Assembly: GCA_964403185.1 (NCBI GenBank) | Contig: CAYOFK010000005.1 | Coordinates: 1 to 37,617 of the forward strand | Reading direction: 5' to 3' | Length of the DNA: 37,617 nt | DNA from: CAYOFK01 sp964403185 | GTDB taxonomy: Bacteria; Bacteroidota; Bacteroidia; Bacteroidales; VadinHA17 | In this document: in pieces, positions 9,520-19,000 of the stretch | Numbering within the stretch: position 1 is the stretch's first letter | Layout of the letters: every line of letters begins with the position of its first letter | Made by a program: the position numbers and the translations under genes | The notes under the pieces: generated by a model | Seen by the model: the letters and a program-made list of their open reading frames with translations, nothing else | Database searches by the model: none | What the model was told of the DNA's origin: nothing

Positions 9520-12189
9520 ATGAACAAATACACATCGATATTCATTCTTCTGGGATTATTCCTGATGACGGGGCATAGCTTTGGTGCCAGCAGGGATTCC
9601 ATCATTGTAACTACCGAATACGATTACTATACCTCTGAAGATACAGCCAGGATACTGGTTTACATTCCCGGAAATGAAAAACACGGCGAATTTTCAATTC
9701 ATTATATGGGGGACACTCTGGTCAGCGAAACAGTGGCCACCGGTCTGAACTACTTCTCCGTGGAGATAAAGGATTGGGTAACGGGCAAGCATCTGATGGT
9801 TACGCAGTTAAATGCATCAGGCGAATTTAAGGAAACCGCACTGGTGCTGCAAAAGCTGGAACCCCGGTTGAATGAAGTGAAAATAAACAGGACCAACGGG
9901 AGCCTGATCGCAGACGGACTTCCTTTCTATCCTTTCGGATTCTATTGCTATTGGCCGGTACAACCCACCCTGCCGGAAGAGGAAGTGGTAAGAGGATTCA
10001 ATATGCTGTCACCCTACCAGAAAATTGAGGGTAAAACTCTCAATGACCGGAAGAAATATATGGACAGGTGTGCCCGGCTGGGAATGAAAGTGCATTACAA
10101 CCTGTTGAGTGTGTCCGGAGGGGGTGGGGTTGGATCCGGGCGTCTCAGTGATATTGACCAGGAGGAAAAGCGGCGGCGTCTGATCAGGGAGGTCAACACC
10201 TTTAAAGACCATCCTGCATTGTTGGCCTGGTATATTTCAGACGAGCCTGTGGGGCAGGGGATCCCACCGGAACCCTTGATCGAAATGTACAGGTTTATCA
10301 AAGAACTGGATCCTTACCACCCGGTCTCTATTGTTTTTATGACACCCCAAAAAGCACAACAATATGCCGGCGCCATGGACATCGTAATGGCCGATCCGTA
10401 TCCCATACCAGGCAACTCTGTAAGCACAACCGGAAGAGTGACAAAAGAACTGGTATCGGAATTTTATCTTGAAAAGCCGGTCTGGATAGTCCCCCAGGCC
10501 TTCGGCGGAAACGAATGGTGGGCACGGGAACCTACAGCGCAGGAGATCCGCGTTATGACCTACCTGGCAATGGTGGAGGGAGCACAGGGCATCCAGTATT
10601 TTATCCGGCATGGTATGAATGCCTTTCCTAAGTCTGTAGTTGCATGGAACGAGTGTTCCAATATGGCCCACGAAGTGGCCGAGCTCACACCAGCCCTGTC
10701 TCAGGGAACCCTGGTTGCAAGTATTCGGGCCAATCACCGGTCCATCAAATTACGAAGCCTTCTGTATAAAGACTGTCTGACCATCCTGGCGGTAAATACT
10801 GAAAATAAACCAAAAGATATCCGGCTTGACCTGGGAGGATTTAGGGACTTTACCAATGCTGAGGTCTTGTTTGAAAACCGGAAAGCAGTTTTGCGGTCAG
10901 GAATACTTTCAGATCAGATAGAGGGTTTTGGGACCAGGGTGTACCGCCTGGCAAGGAACACGCACATTACGCAAAAAGACAAATTCCATGAATACAACAT
11001 GGTAGTAAATCCCGGGTTTGAACAACTGTCCAGTCCCCTGATCCCTTCGGGATCGTATGCCAGGCTCAACGGGGACCGTGGAGCAACATATTTTGTTGAT
11101 TCAAGGGTGTTTTTTGAAGGCCGGCACGCACTCAGGCTTGTCACACCGGAAGATCATAAAGGGATTGGCCTTTCCTTCTTTCCGGTGGCTGTAAAAAATG
11201 GTTTTTCATACACTGTTGAAGTCCGGGCAAAGGCAAAAGACAGGGATCCTCACTGGGAACCCTATGAGCAAAACTGGTTTAGAAGATTGATCAGGAAGAT
11301 AAAGACCTGGCTTTCCCGCAACAAAACAAAGGACCATACTCAAAAATTTGTATTAAAACTCGGGACCTTGCAGTCGGAAGAATTCGAATTATCCAAAGAT
11401 TGGAGACGCTATGGTTTCTCTGTGTATGTGGATGATCTGTCCGGTGGGATGCAACGGGTAAGTCCGTATCTGGAATTGCTGAGTGAAGGTACGGCCTGGT
11501 TTGATAATTTGCAGGTTTATCCTGACATGAATATAAAAACAAGGGTGCAGGAGGGAGGTATTCAGGTTGTGCTGGAAAACCATCGTAGCGAGGGGTTGAT
11601 CCGGTATGAAACTGACAGCAGCGCTCCGGATATTTCTTCTCCCGTTTACTCACATCCTTTTACGCTTTACAGATCGGCACATTTGTTTGCCTCAGTATTC
11701 GTTAATGATTCCTGCAGGGGGAAATTATATAAGGAGTTGACAGTGCATGACGGTCTGGGCGCCGGGATATCTTTAATAAATAAATACCACGCACGTTACC
11801 AGGGAATAGGTAAGCAAACCTTGGTTGACGGGACCCTGGCTTCAAAGTTTTTCAAGGATGCCGGCTGGCTTGGATTTAAAAACCAGGATCTTGCAGCTAC
11901 CATCGATCTTGGTTTGGAAACCCGCATTAAAGATATTTCTGTGACGTTCTTGCAGGATCATAAAGTGGATATATTCCTTCCCGGCTCTTTAAGTTTTGAG
12001 GTATCCGCGGATGGATCGCAGTATGATCAGGTATATCTGCTGGAAAGCATTGAGGCCGGTGATGGTCCGCCTGAAAGAACAGCATTCAGTGAGCAACTCG
12101 TGAATGTTGAAGCCCGCTATGTGAGGATCCGGGCAACAAATCGTAAGGAATGGCTTTTTGTGGATGAGATAGTAATTAACAGGAAGTAG
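9520..12189 (+). CDS. Putative TIM-barrel glycoside hydrolase, four-domain, family uncertain
   Basis: Secreted 889-aa protein with a cleavable signal peptide (about 1-22). Residues 25-115 look like a beta-sandwich. A TIM barrel of the GH2/GH5 clan type follows (about 120-390), with PFYPFGFYCYW at its start and LAWYISDEP (235-243), where Glu242 is in the acid/base position. At the strand where the nucleophile Glu is expected the sequence reads KPVWIVPQAFGG (319-330), with Gln326 instead. Then come a CBM4/9-like jelly roll (about 495-665, carrying a Lys/Arg-rich insertion at 573-610), a chitobiase-C-like domain (about 672-745) and the F5/8C-like galactose-binding module (about 755-889). The last module lacks the CPDWHPG loop found in its neighbours' copies. 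Family membership is not certain and activity is inferred only from fold and context. Confidence 0.7.
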   Translation: MNKYTSIFILLGLFLMTGHSFGASRDSIIVTTEYDYYTSEDTARILVYIPGNEKHGEFSIHYMGDTLVSETVATGLNYFSVEIKDWVTGKHLMVTQLNASGEFKETALVLQKLEPRLNEVKINRTNGSLIADGLPFYPFGFYCYWPVQPTLPEEEVVRGFNMLSPYQKIEGKTLNDRKKYMDRCARLGMKVHYNLLSVSGGGGVGSGRLSDIDQEEKRRRLIREVNTFKDHPALLAWYISDEPVGQGIPPEPLIEMYRFIKELDPYHPVSIVFMTPQKAQQYAGAMDIVMADPYPIPGNSVSTTGRVTKELVSEFYLEKPVWIVPQAFGGNEWWAREPTAQEIRVMTYLAMVEGAQGIQYFIRHGMNAFPKSVVAWNECSNMAHEVAELTPALSQGTLVASIRANHRSIKLRSLLYKDCLTILAVNTENKPKDIRLDLGGFRDFTNAEVLFENRKAVLRSGILSDQIEGFGTRVYRLARNTHITQKDKFHEYNMVVNPGFEQLSSPLIPSGSYARLNGDRGATYFVDSRVFFEGRHALRLVTPEDHKGIGLSFFPVAVKNGFSYTVEVRAKAKDRDPHWEPYEQNWFRRLIRKIKTWLSRNKTKDHTQKFVLKLGTLQSEEFELSKDWRRYGFSVYVDDLSGGMQRVSPYLELLSEGTAWFDNLQVYPDMNIKTRVQEGGIQVVLENHRSEGLIRYETDSSAPDISSPVYSHPFTLYRSAHLFASVFVNDSCRGKLYKELTVHDGLGAGISLINKYHARYQGIGKQTLVDGTLASKFFKDAGWLGFKNQDLAATIDLGLETRIKDISVTFLQDHKVDIFLPGSLSFEVSADGSQYDQVYLLESIEAGDGPPERTAFSEQLVNVEARYVRIRATNRKEWLFVDEIVINRK

Positions 12190-12267
12190 ACCGGTTCACC
12201 TCTGCCCGGCATGAAGATGTGAACTTTTAAGTGTATGGGAACCGGAATAGTGGAATGAAGAGGAATT

Positions 12268-12300
12268 GACCTTCAAGAGTCCGCAGGACCTGGAAGTGTC
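12268..12300 (+). repeat. Palindromic core element, copy B
   Basis: Core reading gaccttcaagagtccgcag then gacctggaagtgtc, an imperfect hairpin. It is preceded by ggaatagtggaatga, similar to the leader of copy D, and followed by ttttaaagatggttgaag (12330-12347), which has a near match downstream of copy D at 21200-21218. It lies between the TIM-barrel gene and the GH92 gene. Confidence 0.6.
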
Positions 12301-12358
12301 ATTGCCGGAAGCCGAAGAATGCAAAAGTATTTTAAAGATGGTTGAAGACCAAAAGAGA

Positions 12359-12376
12359 TCCTGACATTCGTCAGGA
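12359..12376. repeat. Small hairpin in GH92 leader
   Basis: The arms tcctgac (12359-12365) and gtcagga (12370-12376) pair perfectly around attc. It is the same design as the hairpin at 3-22. It lies inside the reading frame if translation began at the TTG at 12342, which argues that the real start is downstream. Confidence 0.55.
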
Positions 12377-12404
12377 TGACGTGATTATGATTAATAATTT
12401 TGAA

Positions 12405-15347
12405 ATGAAAAAAGCATCAATTCTTTTAGGCATTGTATTGGTTCTAATGGTATCATGCACCAATAAACCTCTCATAAACTTCGTTAACCCGTTTATCGGT
12501 ACCGGAGGTCACGGACATACATACCCGGGCCCCGGTTTGCCGTTTGGCATGATCCAGATCGGTCCGGATACCCGTCTGGATGGCTGGGATGGTTGTTCCG
12601 GTTACCATTATTCCGACAGTGTTGTATATGGGTTCAGTCATACCCATCTGAGTGGTACGGGAGCTATTGATTACGGAGATATTTTGTTGATGCCCACCAC
12701 CGGTCCCTTACAACTTGACAACGGGGCGAAAAGCGGGCACCACGAAGGTTATGCTTCCTCCTTTTCCCATAACCGTGAAACAGCCTCTCCCGGTTATTAT
12801 TCAGTTCTCCTTGAAGACTACAATATATTTGCCGAACTAACGGCCACCACCCGCACCGGTTTTCACAGGTATGTTTTTCCGGAAACTGAACAGGCGCACA
12901 TCATCCTGGACCTGGAGCACCGGGATTATGTGACAGAATCGTTTGTGCGGTTTGTAAGTGATACGGAAATTGAGGGATTACGACGGTCAAGAAACTGGGC
13001 CAGGGACCAATACGTGTATTTTGTGGCCAGGTTTTCAAAACCGTTTCAGTCTTTTGGGATTTCAAAGGATGGAATAAAATCCGATGGATTGGAATATGGG
13101 GAAGGGCAGCGCCTGAAGGCATGGATGAGTTTTGAAACAAAAGCCGGTGAGGAGATAAAGGTGAAAGTGGGCATATCCGCCGTGGATGTCGCCGGCGCCC
13201 GGGAAAACCTGAAATCTGAAAGCCCGGGATGGGATTTTAGGGCCGTTCAAACCTCGGCGGAAAAAGCATGGGAGGATGAACTGGGAAAGATCCGGGTGAA
13301 TGGTGGATCTGAAGCTCAGAGGAGAACCTTTTATACCGCAATGTACCACGCTTTTCTCAATCCCAATATATATATGGATGTAGATGGCCGGTACCGGGGA
13401 CGGGATCTGGAGATCCACACGGCAGAGGCTATGAATTATTATACCCTGTTTTCTCTATGGGATACCTTCAGGGCCCTGCATCCCTTATTTACCATTCTGG
13501 AACCGGAACGGACCAATGATTTTATTAAAACATTCCTGCTCCAGTACAAACAGGGTGGCGCCCTGCCTGTTTGGGAATTATCGGCCAATGAGACCGGTAC
13601 CATGATCGGTTATCATGCCGTACCGGTTATCGTGGATGCCTGGGTCAAGGGCCTCCGTGGATATGATACCCAACTGGCCCTGAAAGCAATGAAACACAGT
13701 GCACAGTTGAACGGGGAAGGACTGGAGTTTTACAGGGAAATGGGATTCATACCAACAGACCAGGAAGTGGAATCGGTGGCAAAAACACTGGAATATGCAT
13801 ATGACGACTGGTGCATTGCGATGATGGCAAAAATACTTGGCGATACAACAGGTTACGAGGAATATATCAGAAGGGCGCAGTATTATAAAAATGTGTTTGA
13901 CCCGGAATCAAGGTTCTTCAGAGGCCGGGTGAATGGAGGCTGGTACGCTCCATTCGATCCCTTTGAAGTGAATTTCAATTATACCGAGGCCAATGCCTGG
14001 CAATACCGGTATTTTGTTCCCCAGGATATTTCAGGACTCATGGAACTGTTGGGTGGTGAAACCGGCTTTGTGGAAGCCCTGGATGATCTGTTTATGGCAA
14101 GCCCGGAGATTGCAGGCAGGGAACAACCTGACATTTCAGGCATGATCGGCCAGTATGCCCACGGAAATGAACCCAGTCACCACATTGCTTACCTCTATCC
14201 CTTTGCCGGAGCCCCCTGGAAAACCCAGAAATGGACACGCAGGATCATGGATGAAATGTATACGGATAAGCCTGACGGTCTGAGTGGAAATGAGGATGCC
14301 GGACAGATGTCGGCGTGGTATATCTTCAGCGCCCTTGGATTTTATCCCGTCACACCAGGGCTGGATTATTATACCATAGGAACGCCACTTTTTAAGGAAG
14401 CCGGTATCGCCTTACCCGGGGGAAAACGATTTGTGATCAGGGCAAAAAAACTGTCGCAAAAGAATTTCTACATACAATCTGCAAAACTAAACGGAAAGGT
14501 CTTTACCAACGCGTTTATTGATCATGCATCCATTATGGCCGGAGGAGAACTGGAATTCATGATGGGCCCGGAACCAAATAAGGCCTGGGGATCCCAAAAA
14601 GAAAACAGGCCGGTGGCCGGGATCCGGGATCATTTAATACAACCGGCACCTTACTATAAAGGGGGTAAGATCACCTTCAAAGATCAACTGGATATTTCCA
14701 TTGCCGGAGTGGGAGCAACAGATATTTACTATACATTGGATGGTTCTGATCCTGATGCCTTCTCAAAAACATTCTCTAAACCCATTCCAATCACTGAAAG
14801 TACACACTTAAAAGCAGTTGCCCGTAATGAGAATAATGAAAAAAGTTTTATTGTATCGGGGACCTTCAATAAAATCTCTTCGGAGATGAGTATAAGGCTT
14901 TTTACAGAGTACAGTTCCCTGTATACCGGTGGTGGCGACCTTGCCCTGATTGATTTTATTCAGGGTAATCAGAATTTCCGGTCCGGAGCCTGGCAGGGAT
15001 ACGAGGCTGAAAACGTTGAGGCCATTGTGGATATGGGCAGTATCAAAACGGTGCAACTGGTGGCCATTGGGTTTTTACAAAACCAGCGTTCCTGGATCTT
15101 TATGCCTGAATCTGTTGATTTTTATGTGTCGTCAGATGGGACATCATTCAGGAAAGTTGGAACTGTGAACAACAGCATTCCTGCAGATGCTGAAGGGACA
15201 GTTTTAAAGAAATTTTCTGTCACGTTTCCTGCCATCCGTGCCCGGTATGTAAGGGTGGTAGCCGGCAATCGTAAAACCTGTCCTGATTGGCATCCCGGGG
15301 CTGGAGGGAGGGCCTGGATATTTGCAGATGAAATCATAATAAAGTGA
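12405..15347 (+). CDS. GH92 alpha-mannosidase lipoprotein with chitobiase-C and F5/8C-like modules
   Basis: Glycoside hydrolase family 92 exo-alpha-mannosidase (calcium-dependent, inverting in the family). From the ATG at 12405 the protein is 980 aa with a short lipoprotein signal (lipobox Cys18). The family start NPFIGTGGHGHTYPG, the block GFSHTHLSGTG, LWDTFRALHPL, HGNEPSHHIAYLYPFAG and GNEDAGQMSAWYIFSALGF are all intact. The catalytic part ends near residue 740; a chitobiase-C-like domain (about 746-835) and a galactose-binding F5/8C-like module (about 836-980) follow, ending WIFADEIIIK. Such appended modules make it longer than a typical GH92 of about 750 aa. An ATG at 12387 is also in frame; the TTG at 12342 is unlikely. 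Substrates of the family include N-glycan high-mannose arms and fungal mannans; linkage specificity cannot be assigned here. Confidence 0.93.
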   Translation: MKKASILLGIVLVLMVSCTNKPLINFVNPFIGTGGHGHTYPGPGLPFGMIQIGPDTRLDGWDGCSGYHYSDSVVYGFSHTHLSGTGAIDYGDILLMPTTGPLQLDNGAKSGHHEGYASSFSHNRETASPGYYSVLLEDYNIFAELTATTRTGFHRYVFPETEQAHIILDLEHRDYVTESFVRFVSDTEIEGLRRSRNWARDQYVYFVARFSKPFQSFGISKDGIKSDGLEYGEGQRLKAWMSFETKAGEEIKVKVGISAVDVAGARENLKSESPGWDFRAVQTSAEKAWEDELGKIRVNGGSEAQRRTFYTAMYHAFLNPNIYMDVDGRYRGRDLEIHTAEAMNYYTLFSLWDTFRALHPLFTILEPERTNDFIKTFLLQYKQGGALPVWELSANETGTMIGYHAVPVIVDAWVKGLRGYDTQLALKAMKHSAQLNGEGLEFYREMGFIPTDQEVESVAKTLEYAYDDWCIAMMAKILGDTTGYEEYIRRAQYYKNVFDPESRFFRGRVNGGWYAPFDPFEVNFNYTEANAWQYRYFVPQDISGLMELLGGETGFVEALDDLFMASPEIAGREQPDISGMIGQYAHGNEPSHHIAYLYPFAGAPWKTQKWTRRIMDEMYTDKPDGLSGNEDAGQMSAWYIFSALGFYPVTPGLDYYTIGTPLFKEAGIALPGGKRFVIRAKKLSQKNFYIQSAKLNGKVFTNAFIDHASIMAGGELEFMMGPEPNKAWGSQKENRPVAGIRDHLIQPAPYYKGGKITFKDQLDISIAGVGATDIYYTLDGSDPDAFSKTFSKPIPITESTHLKAVARNENNEKSFIVSGTFNKISSEMSIRLFTEYSSLYTGGGDLALIDFIQGNQNFRSGAWQGYEAENVEAIVDMGSIKTVQLVAIGFLQNQRSWIFMPESVDFYVSSDGTSFRKVGTVNNSIPADAEGTVLKKFSVTFPAIRARYVRVVAGNRKTCPDWHPGAGGRAWIFADEIIIK

Positions 15348-15350
15348 GTG

Positions 15351-15660
15351 CCTGAAGCGATGCGAAAGCGGAACTCGTTTATTCCCTTCGGCCATGAGAT
15401 CGCTTCGCTAAGTTCAGGATCTGAATTGAGTTATTATATGATTATGAGACTATCGACTTTTGACTTTTAACTCTGTCCTACCCTCATCAACACTTCCAGG
15501 ACCTGCGGACACTGGAAGGTCTCCGATCGCCTATATCCCTTCGACCCCGATGCTTCGGTCGGGATTTCCGCTTCGCTCCAACCTTCGACTCTTTTCGTTA
15601 TCCGTAGCTTTGACTCCCCAACAGTCCATAACATTTTATCGATTTAGCCTCAAAATTGAA
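15351..15660. other. Repeat-rich spacer between GH92 and the SusC promoter
   Basis: No gene is supported here. It contains cctgaa...ttcagg outer arms (15351-15356 and 15413-15418) with gcgaaagcg/cgcttcgc inside, a cgacttttgactttt tract (15455-15469), the inverted palindromic core at 15489-15521, and a cccgatgcttcggtcggg hairpin just after 15545. The short ORF across 15460-15666 is made of these repeats and is not credible. Confidence 0.5.
15489..15521 (-). repeat. Palindromic core element, copy C (inverted)
   Basis: Read on the minus strand this is gaccttccagtgtccgcag then gtcctggaagtgtt, nearly identical to copy B. Still on the minus strand, it is followed by agttaaaagtcaaaagtcga, the same type of tract that follows copy D. 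The conserved order of core and tract shows a modular element rather than a chance palindrome. Confidence 0.6.
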
Positions 15661-15908
15661 TATTAACGACATTTTTGATACATTATGTTATAAAACATAT
15701 CAGGATGTTAAAATGGTATAAAAGTTTCATTCAATTTTACGCAGGCCATTAGTCCATTTAACCTTTTATTTCCGCCCTCATATTGGAAGAAAATAATTAT
15801 CTAAACCGATTTAGACATGTTTCTAAACCACTGAAACACATATTAATGGATGATCTGGAGAATCGTAAATATCAGATATACAGATAGATGATACTAATAT
15901 TAACATTT

Positions 15909-15939
15909 TTTGGTGTTTATTAACTTTTTCTTAATTTTG
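15909..15939 (+). promoter_or_regulatory. Bacteroidota-type promoter of susC
   Basis: TTTG (15909-15912), a 19-bp spacer and TAATTTTG (15932-15939) match the -33/-7 consensus of Bacteroidota primary-sigma promoters, with the canonical spacing. The start point should fall near 15946, giving a leader of about 83 nt to the SusC ATG at 16029. It would let susCD be transcribed separately from the enzyme genes upstream. Confidence 0.65.
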
Positions 15940-15944
15940 GGATA

Positions 15945-15986
15945 CCAATAGTCTATTGGATACGACCTAATCGTCTTATAATTAGG
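15945..15986 (+). promoter_or_regulatory. Palindrome and hairpin in the susC leader
   Basis: A near-perfect palindrome, ccaatag-t-ctattgg (15945-15959), sits at the predicted transcription start and could be an operator or an RNA stem. It is followed by cctaat (15966-15971) pairing with attagg (15981-15986). The second arm overlaps the start of an AGGAGG sequence (15984-15989), so the stem could hide that ribosome binding site. Confidence 0.45.
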
Positions 15987-15998
15987 AGGATACACTTT

Positions 15999-16013
15999 AT
16001 GCTCTATTATTAA
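15999..16013 (+). CDS. Possible 4-codon leader ORF before susC
   Basis: ATG CTC TAT TAT TAA encodes MLYY. It is preceded, 9 nt upstream, by AGGAGG (15984-15989), a near-perfect Shine-Dalgarno site, whereas the SusC start at 16029 has none. The stop lies 15 nt before the SusC ATG. It may load ribosomes onto the leader or act in translational control; it may also be chance. Confidence 0.3.
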   Translation: MLYY

Positions 16014-16028
16014 CTTAAAATTTAATCT

Positions 16029-19000
16029 ATGAAAAAGCGTTTTTTTATTGCCTTCATGCTGATTTTTGCATTGACAGGCAGTGTCTTTGCGCAGCAACGT
16101 ACCATTACGGGTACGGTGACATCCCAGGAGGATGGATCATCATTGCCCGGAGTGAATGTTGTGGTCAAGGGAACCACCATCGGTGCAATTACCAATGTCA
16201 ATGGTACTTATACCATTACGGTTCCGGCTGATGCGCAGACATTGGAGTTTTCTTTCGTGGGAATGGAAACCCAGGAAGTAACCATAGGCAGTTCCAGCTC
16301 CATAGATGTGACCCTGGCGGTTTCATCATCGGCTCTGGAAGAAGTCGTGGTGACGGCCCTGGGTATCTCCCGTGAGAAGAAAGCTCTGGGATATGCCATG
16401 ACAGAGGTGTCTGGTGATGAAATATCCACTGTGAAGGAGACCAACGTTATCAACTCCCTTGCCGGACGTGTGGCTGGTGTGAACATCACCCAGTCCTCAT
16501 CAGGTCCCGGTGGTGGTACACGTGTGATCATCAGGGGTAACAATTCCCTTGGAGGGAACAACCAGCCATTATATATTGTGGATGGTATTCCTATGGATAA
16601 TTCAGGTGTTGGAGGCGCTTCAGGCGGCGGAACCGGTGAATACAACCGTATGGACCGCGGAACCGGTGTTTCCGACCTTAACGCTGACGACATCGAATCC
16701 ATTTCGGTGCTGAAAGGGCCCAATGCCGCAGCGCTTTATGGATCACGAGCCGCAAATGGCGTCATCTATATCATCACTAAAAAAGGGAAATCACGCCCTG
16801 GTATTGGGGTGTCCTTTACTTCAAACATCCAGTTTGAAAACCCGATGATCCTTCCGAAGTATCAGAATAAATACGGACGCGGATCAACAGGCTTGTCCCC
16901 CAATGATTATCCCGACCTGTCTACCCTTAAGGGTACCAGTTCCGGATGGGGCGGCGAATTGGATGGCTCGCAACAAATGTACTGGGTGGATGATCCACTG
17001 GGATCGGGTACGGCTACAATGAAAGCCTATTCTGCCCAACCGGATAATGTTAAGGATTTTTTCAGAACCGGGATCAATGCGGTGAATACGCTGGCTGTTG
17101 AAGGGGGAAACCAGTTCATAAATGCGCGTTTCTCATATACCAATAACGTCGCCAATTCCATCATGCCGAATTCCGGAATGAAGCGTCACAACTTCAACCT
17201 GAGAACCTTCATTCAGCCTGCAGAGTTTCTGACTGTGGATACCAAGATCACCTATTTCTTGCAGGATTATGAAAACCGGGCACGCCAGGGAACGGAAGGG
17301 ATCATGTCTTATCTGTTCACCATTCCAAGGAACACAGCTATTAATGACCTGGAGACATACAGGAGGTTGCCTGATTACTCATCAAACTCCTATCGCTCAC
17401 TGGGAGCCAATCCGTATTTCTTATTGTATGAGAATACAGACCTTGACTCGCGAAACAGAATCATGGGTTTTGTAAAGGCTACGGTTGAGTTTTCTCCGTG
17501 GTTGTCATTGTTTGTCAGGGCGGGTACCGACCTCACAACAACCAATGTTGAAACTATCGACGCTCCCGGACACCACTTCTACAGTCAGGGACGCATGAGT
17601 GTCAGTTCACGGAAATTTTCCGAGACCAATATGGATTTCCTCCTGATGTTCAATAAGCAAGTGGCCTCTGGCTTTAACCTGGGCGTCAACCTTGGTGGAA
17701 ACCTGATGCAGCAAAGCAGTACCAGTATTGGTGTTTCCGGTTCACGGTTCAGGATCCCAACAAAATTAACGGTGTCTTCATTGGGTGAGTTTAATGGATC
17801 CTATTCACCCGATGTTCAGAAAAAGATCCATTCCCTCTATGGTAACGCATCCTTGTCGTATAACAATTTCATCTACCTGGATGTGTCGGGACGTAACGAC
17901 TGGTCGTCAACCCTGCCGGAAAACAACTGGTCCTACTTCTATCCTTCAGTGGGTCTTTCAGTACTTCTGCAGGAGTTCATCGATCCCAACCAGGGCTTCC
18001 TGAACTTTCTGAAAGTCAGGGCTAACTGGGCACAGGTCGGTAGCGACACCGGACCTTACCAATTGGATGTTGGCTACAGTATCAGTTCCGCCTCAGGTTC
18101 TTACCTGGGTCTGACCACGCTGAGCCGTCCCGGTACGCTTCTGAATGTGGATCTGAAACCTGAGATCACTGCCTCAACGGAATTCGGCTTTGAATTCAGG
18201 CTTATGGATAACCGCATATTCGGTGACTTCTCGTACTACAGCATTGTCACCACCGACCTTATCATGGATGTTCCCGTATCTCCATCAACTGGCTACAGCA
18301 GGTTCCGGAGCAATGTTGGTAAAGTCACCAACAAAGGTTTTGAATTCCTTGTTGGCGGTACACCGGTGATGACCGATGATTTTAGCTGGGATATCTCGGT
18401 GAACTTCAGTAAGAATAAGAACGAACTGGTTGAGCTGATCGAAGGTGTTGATTCATATACATTTACAACTACAAATAGTGGGATCGTTTCTGTAAGGGCT
18501 ACCGTTAAGAACGATTCCATTGCCGATTCGGGCGGCTATGGTGACATTTACGGAACCACATGGCAGAAAACCGACGACGGAAGACTGGTTGTTGATGCTA
18601 CAGGACGCCCGACCTCAACCGGAGAACTTGTAAAGCTTGGAAACTATCAACCGGATTTCCTGGGAGGTATGACCAATACATTCAAGTATAAGAACATCAC
18701 TTTTAGCTTCCTGATCGATGCCCGTATTGGTGGCCAGCTTTATGCAGGTACCAATGCAAGTATTATGGGATCAGGGGTTGGTGAGGAAACACTCAATCGT
18801 GAAAGCAGGACTCTGGACGCCGTTGTGAATACATCGGGTGACCCTGATAATCCTACATGGGAAGCAAATACTCAGGAAATAACCGGACAGCAGTATTTTG
18901 GTGCCATCTCCGGATTTGCTGAAACCCACGTTTACGACCAGACCAATATCAGGCTCAGGGAACTGTCCCTGCTGTACCGTTTCCCGAAAAGCCTCTTTGG

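Noticed and set aside
10237..10737. 166-codon minus-strand ORF
   Set aside because: It lies wholly inside the TIM-barrel gene, shows no recognisable domain and has Cys/His/Arg-rich composition typical of an antisense shadow.
12342..12404. TTG start of the GH92 gene at 12342
   Set aside because: The added 21 residues translate an intergenic hairpin and precede a complete lipoprotein signal, so they are not coding.
15200..15347. Type IX secretion sorting signal at the ends of the enzymes
   Set aside because: The final DEI(I/V)(I/V)K looks superficially like a C-terminal sorting tail, but it is the last strand of the galactose-binding module and there is no separate ~80-residue Ig-like sorting domain.
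16208..16723. 171-codon minus-strand ORF under susC
   Set aside because: Antisense shadow of a well-supported SusC domain; Pro/Ser/Thr-rich with no known motif.
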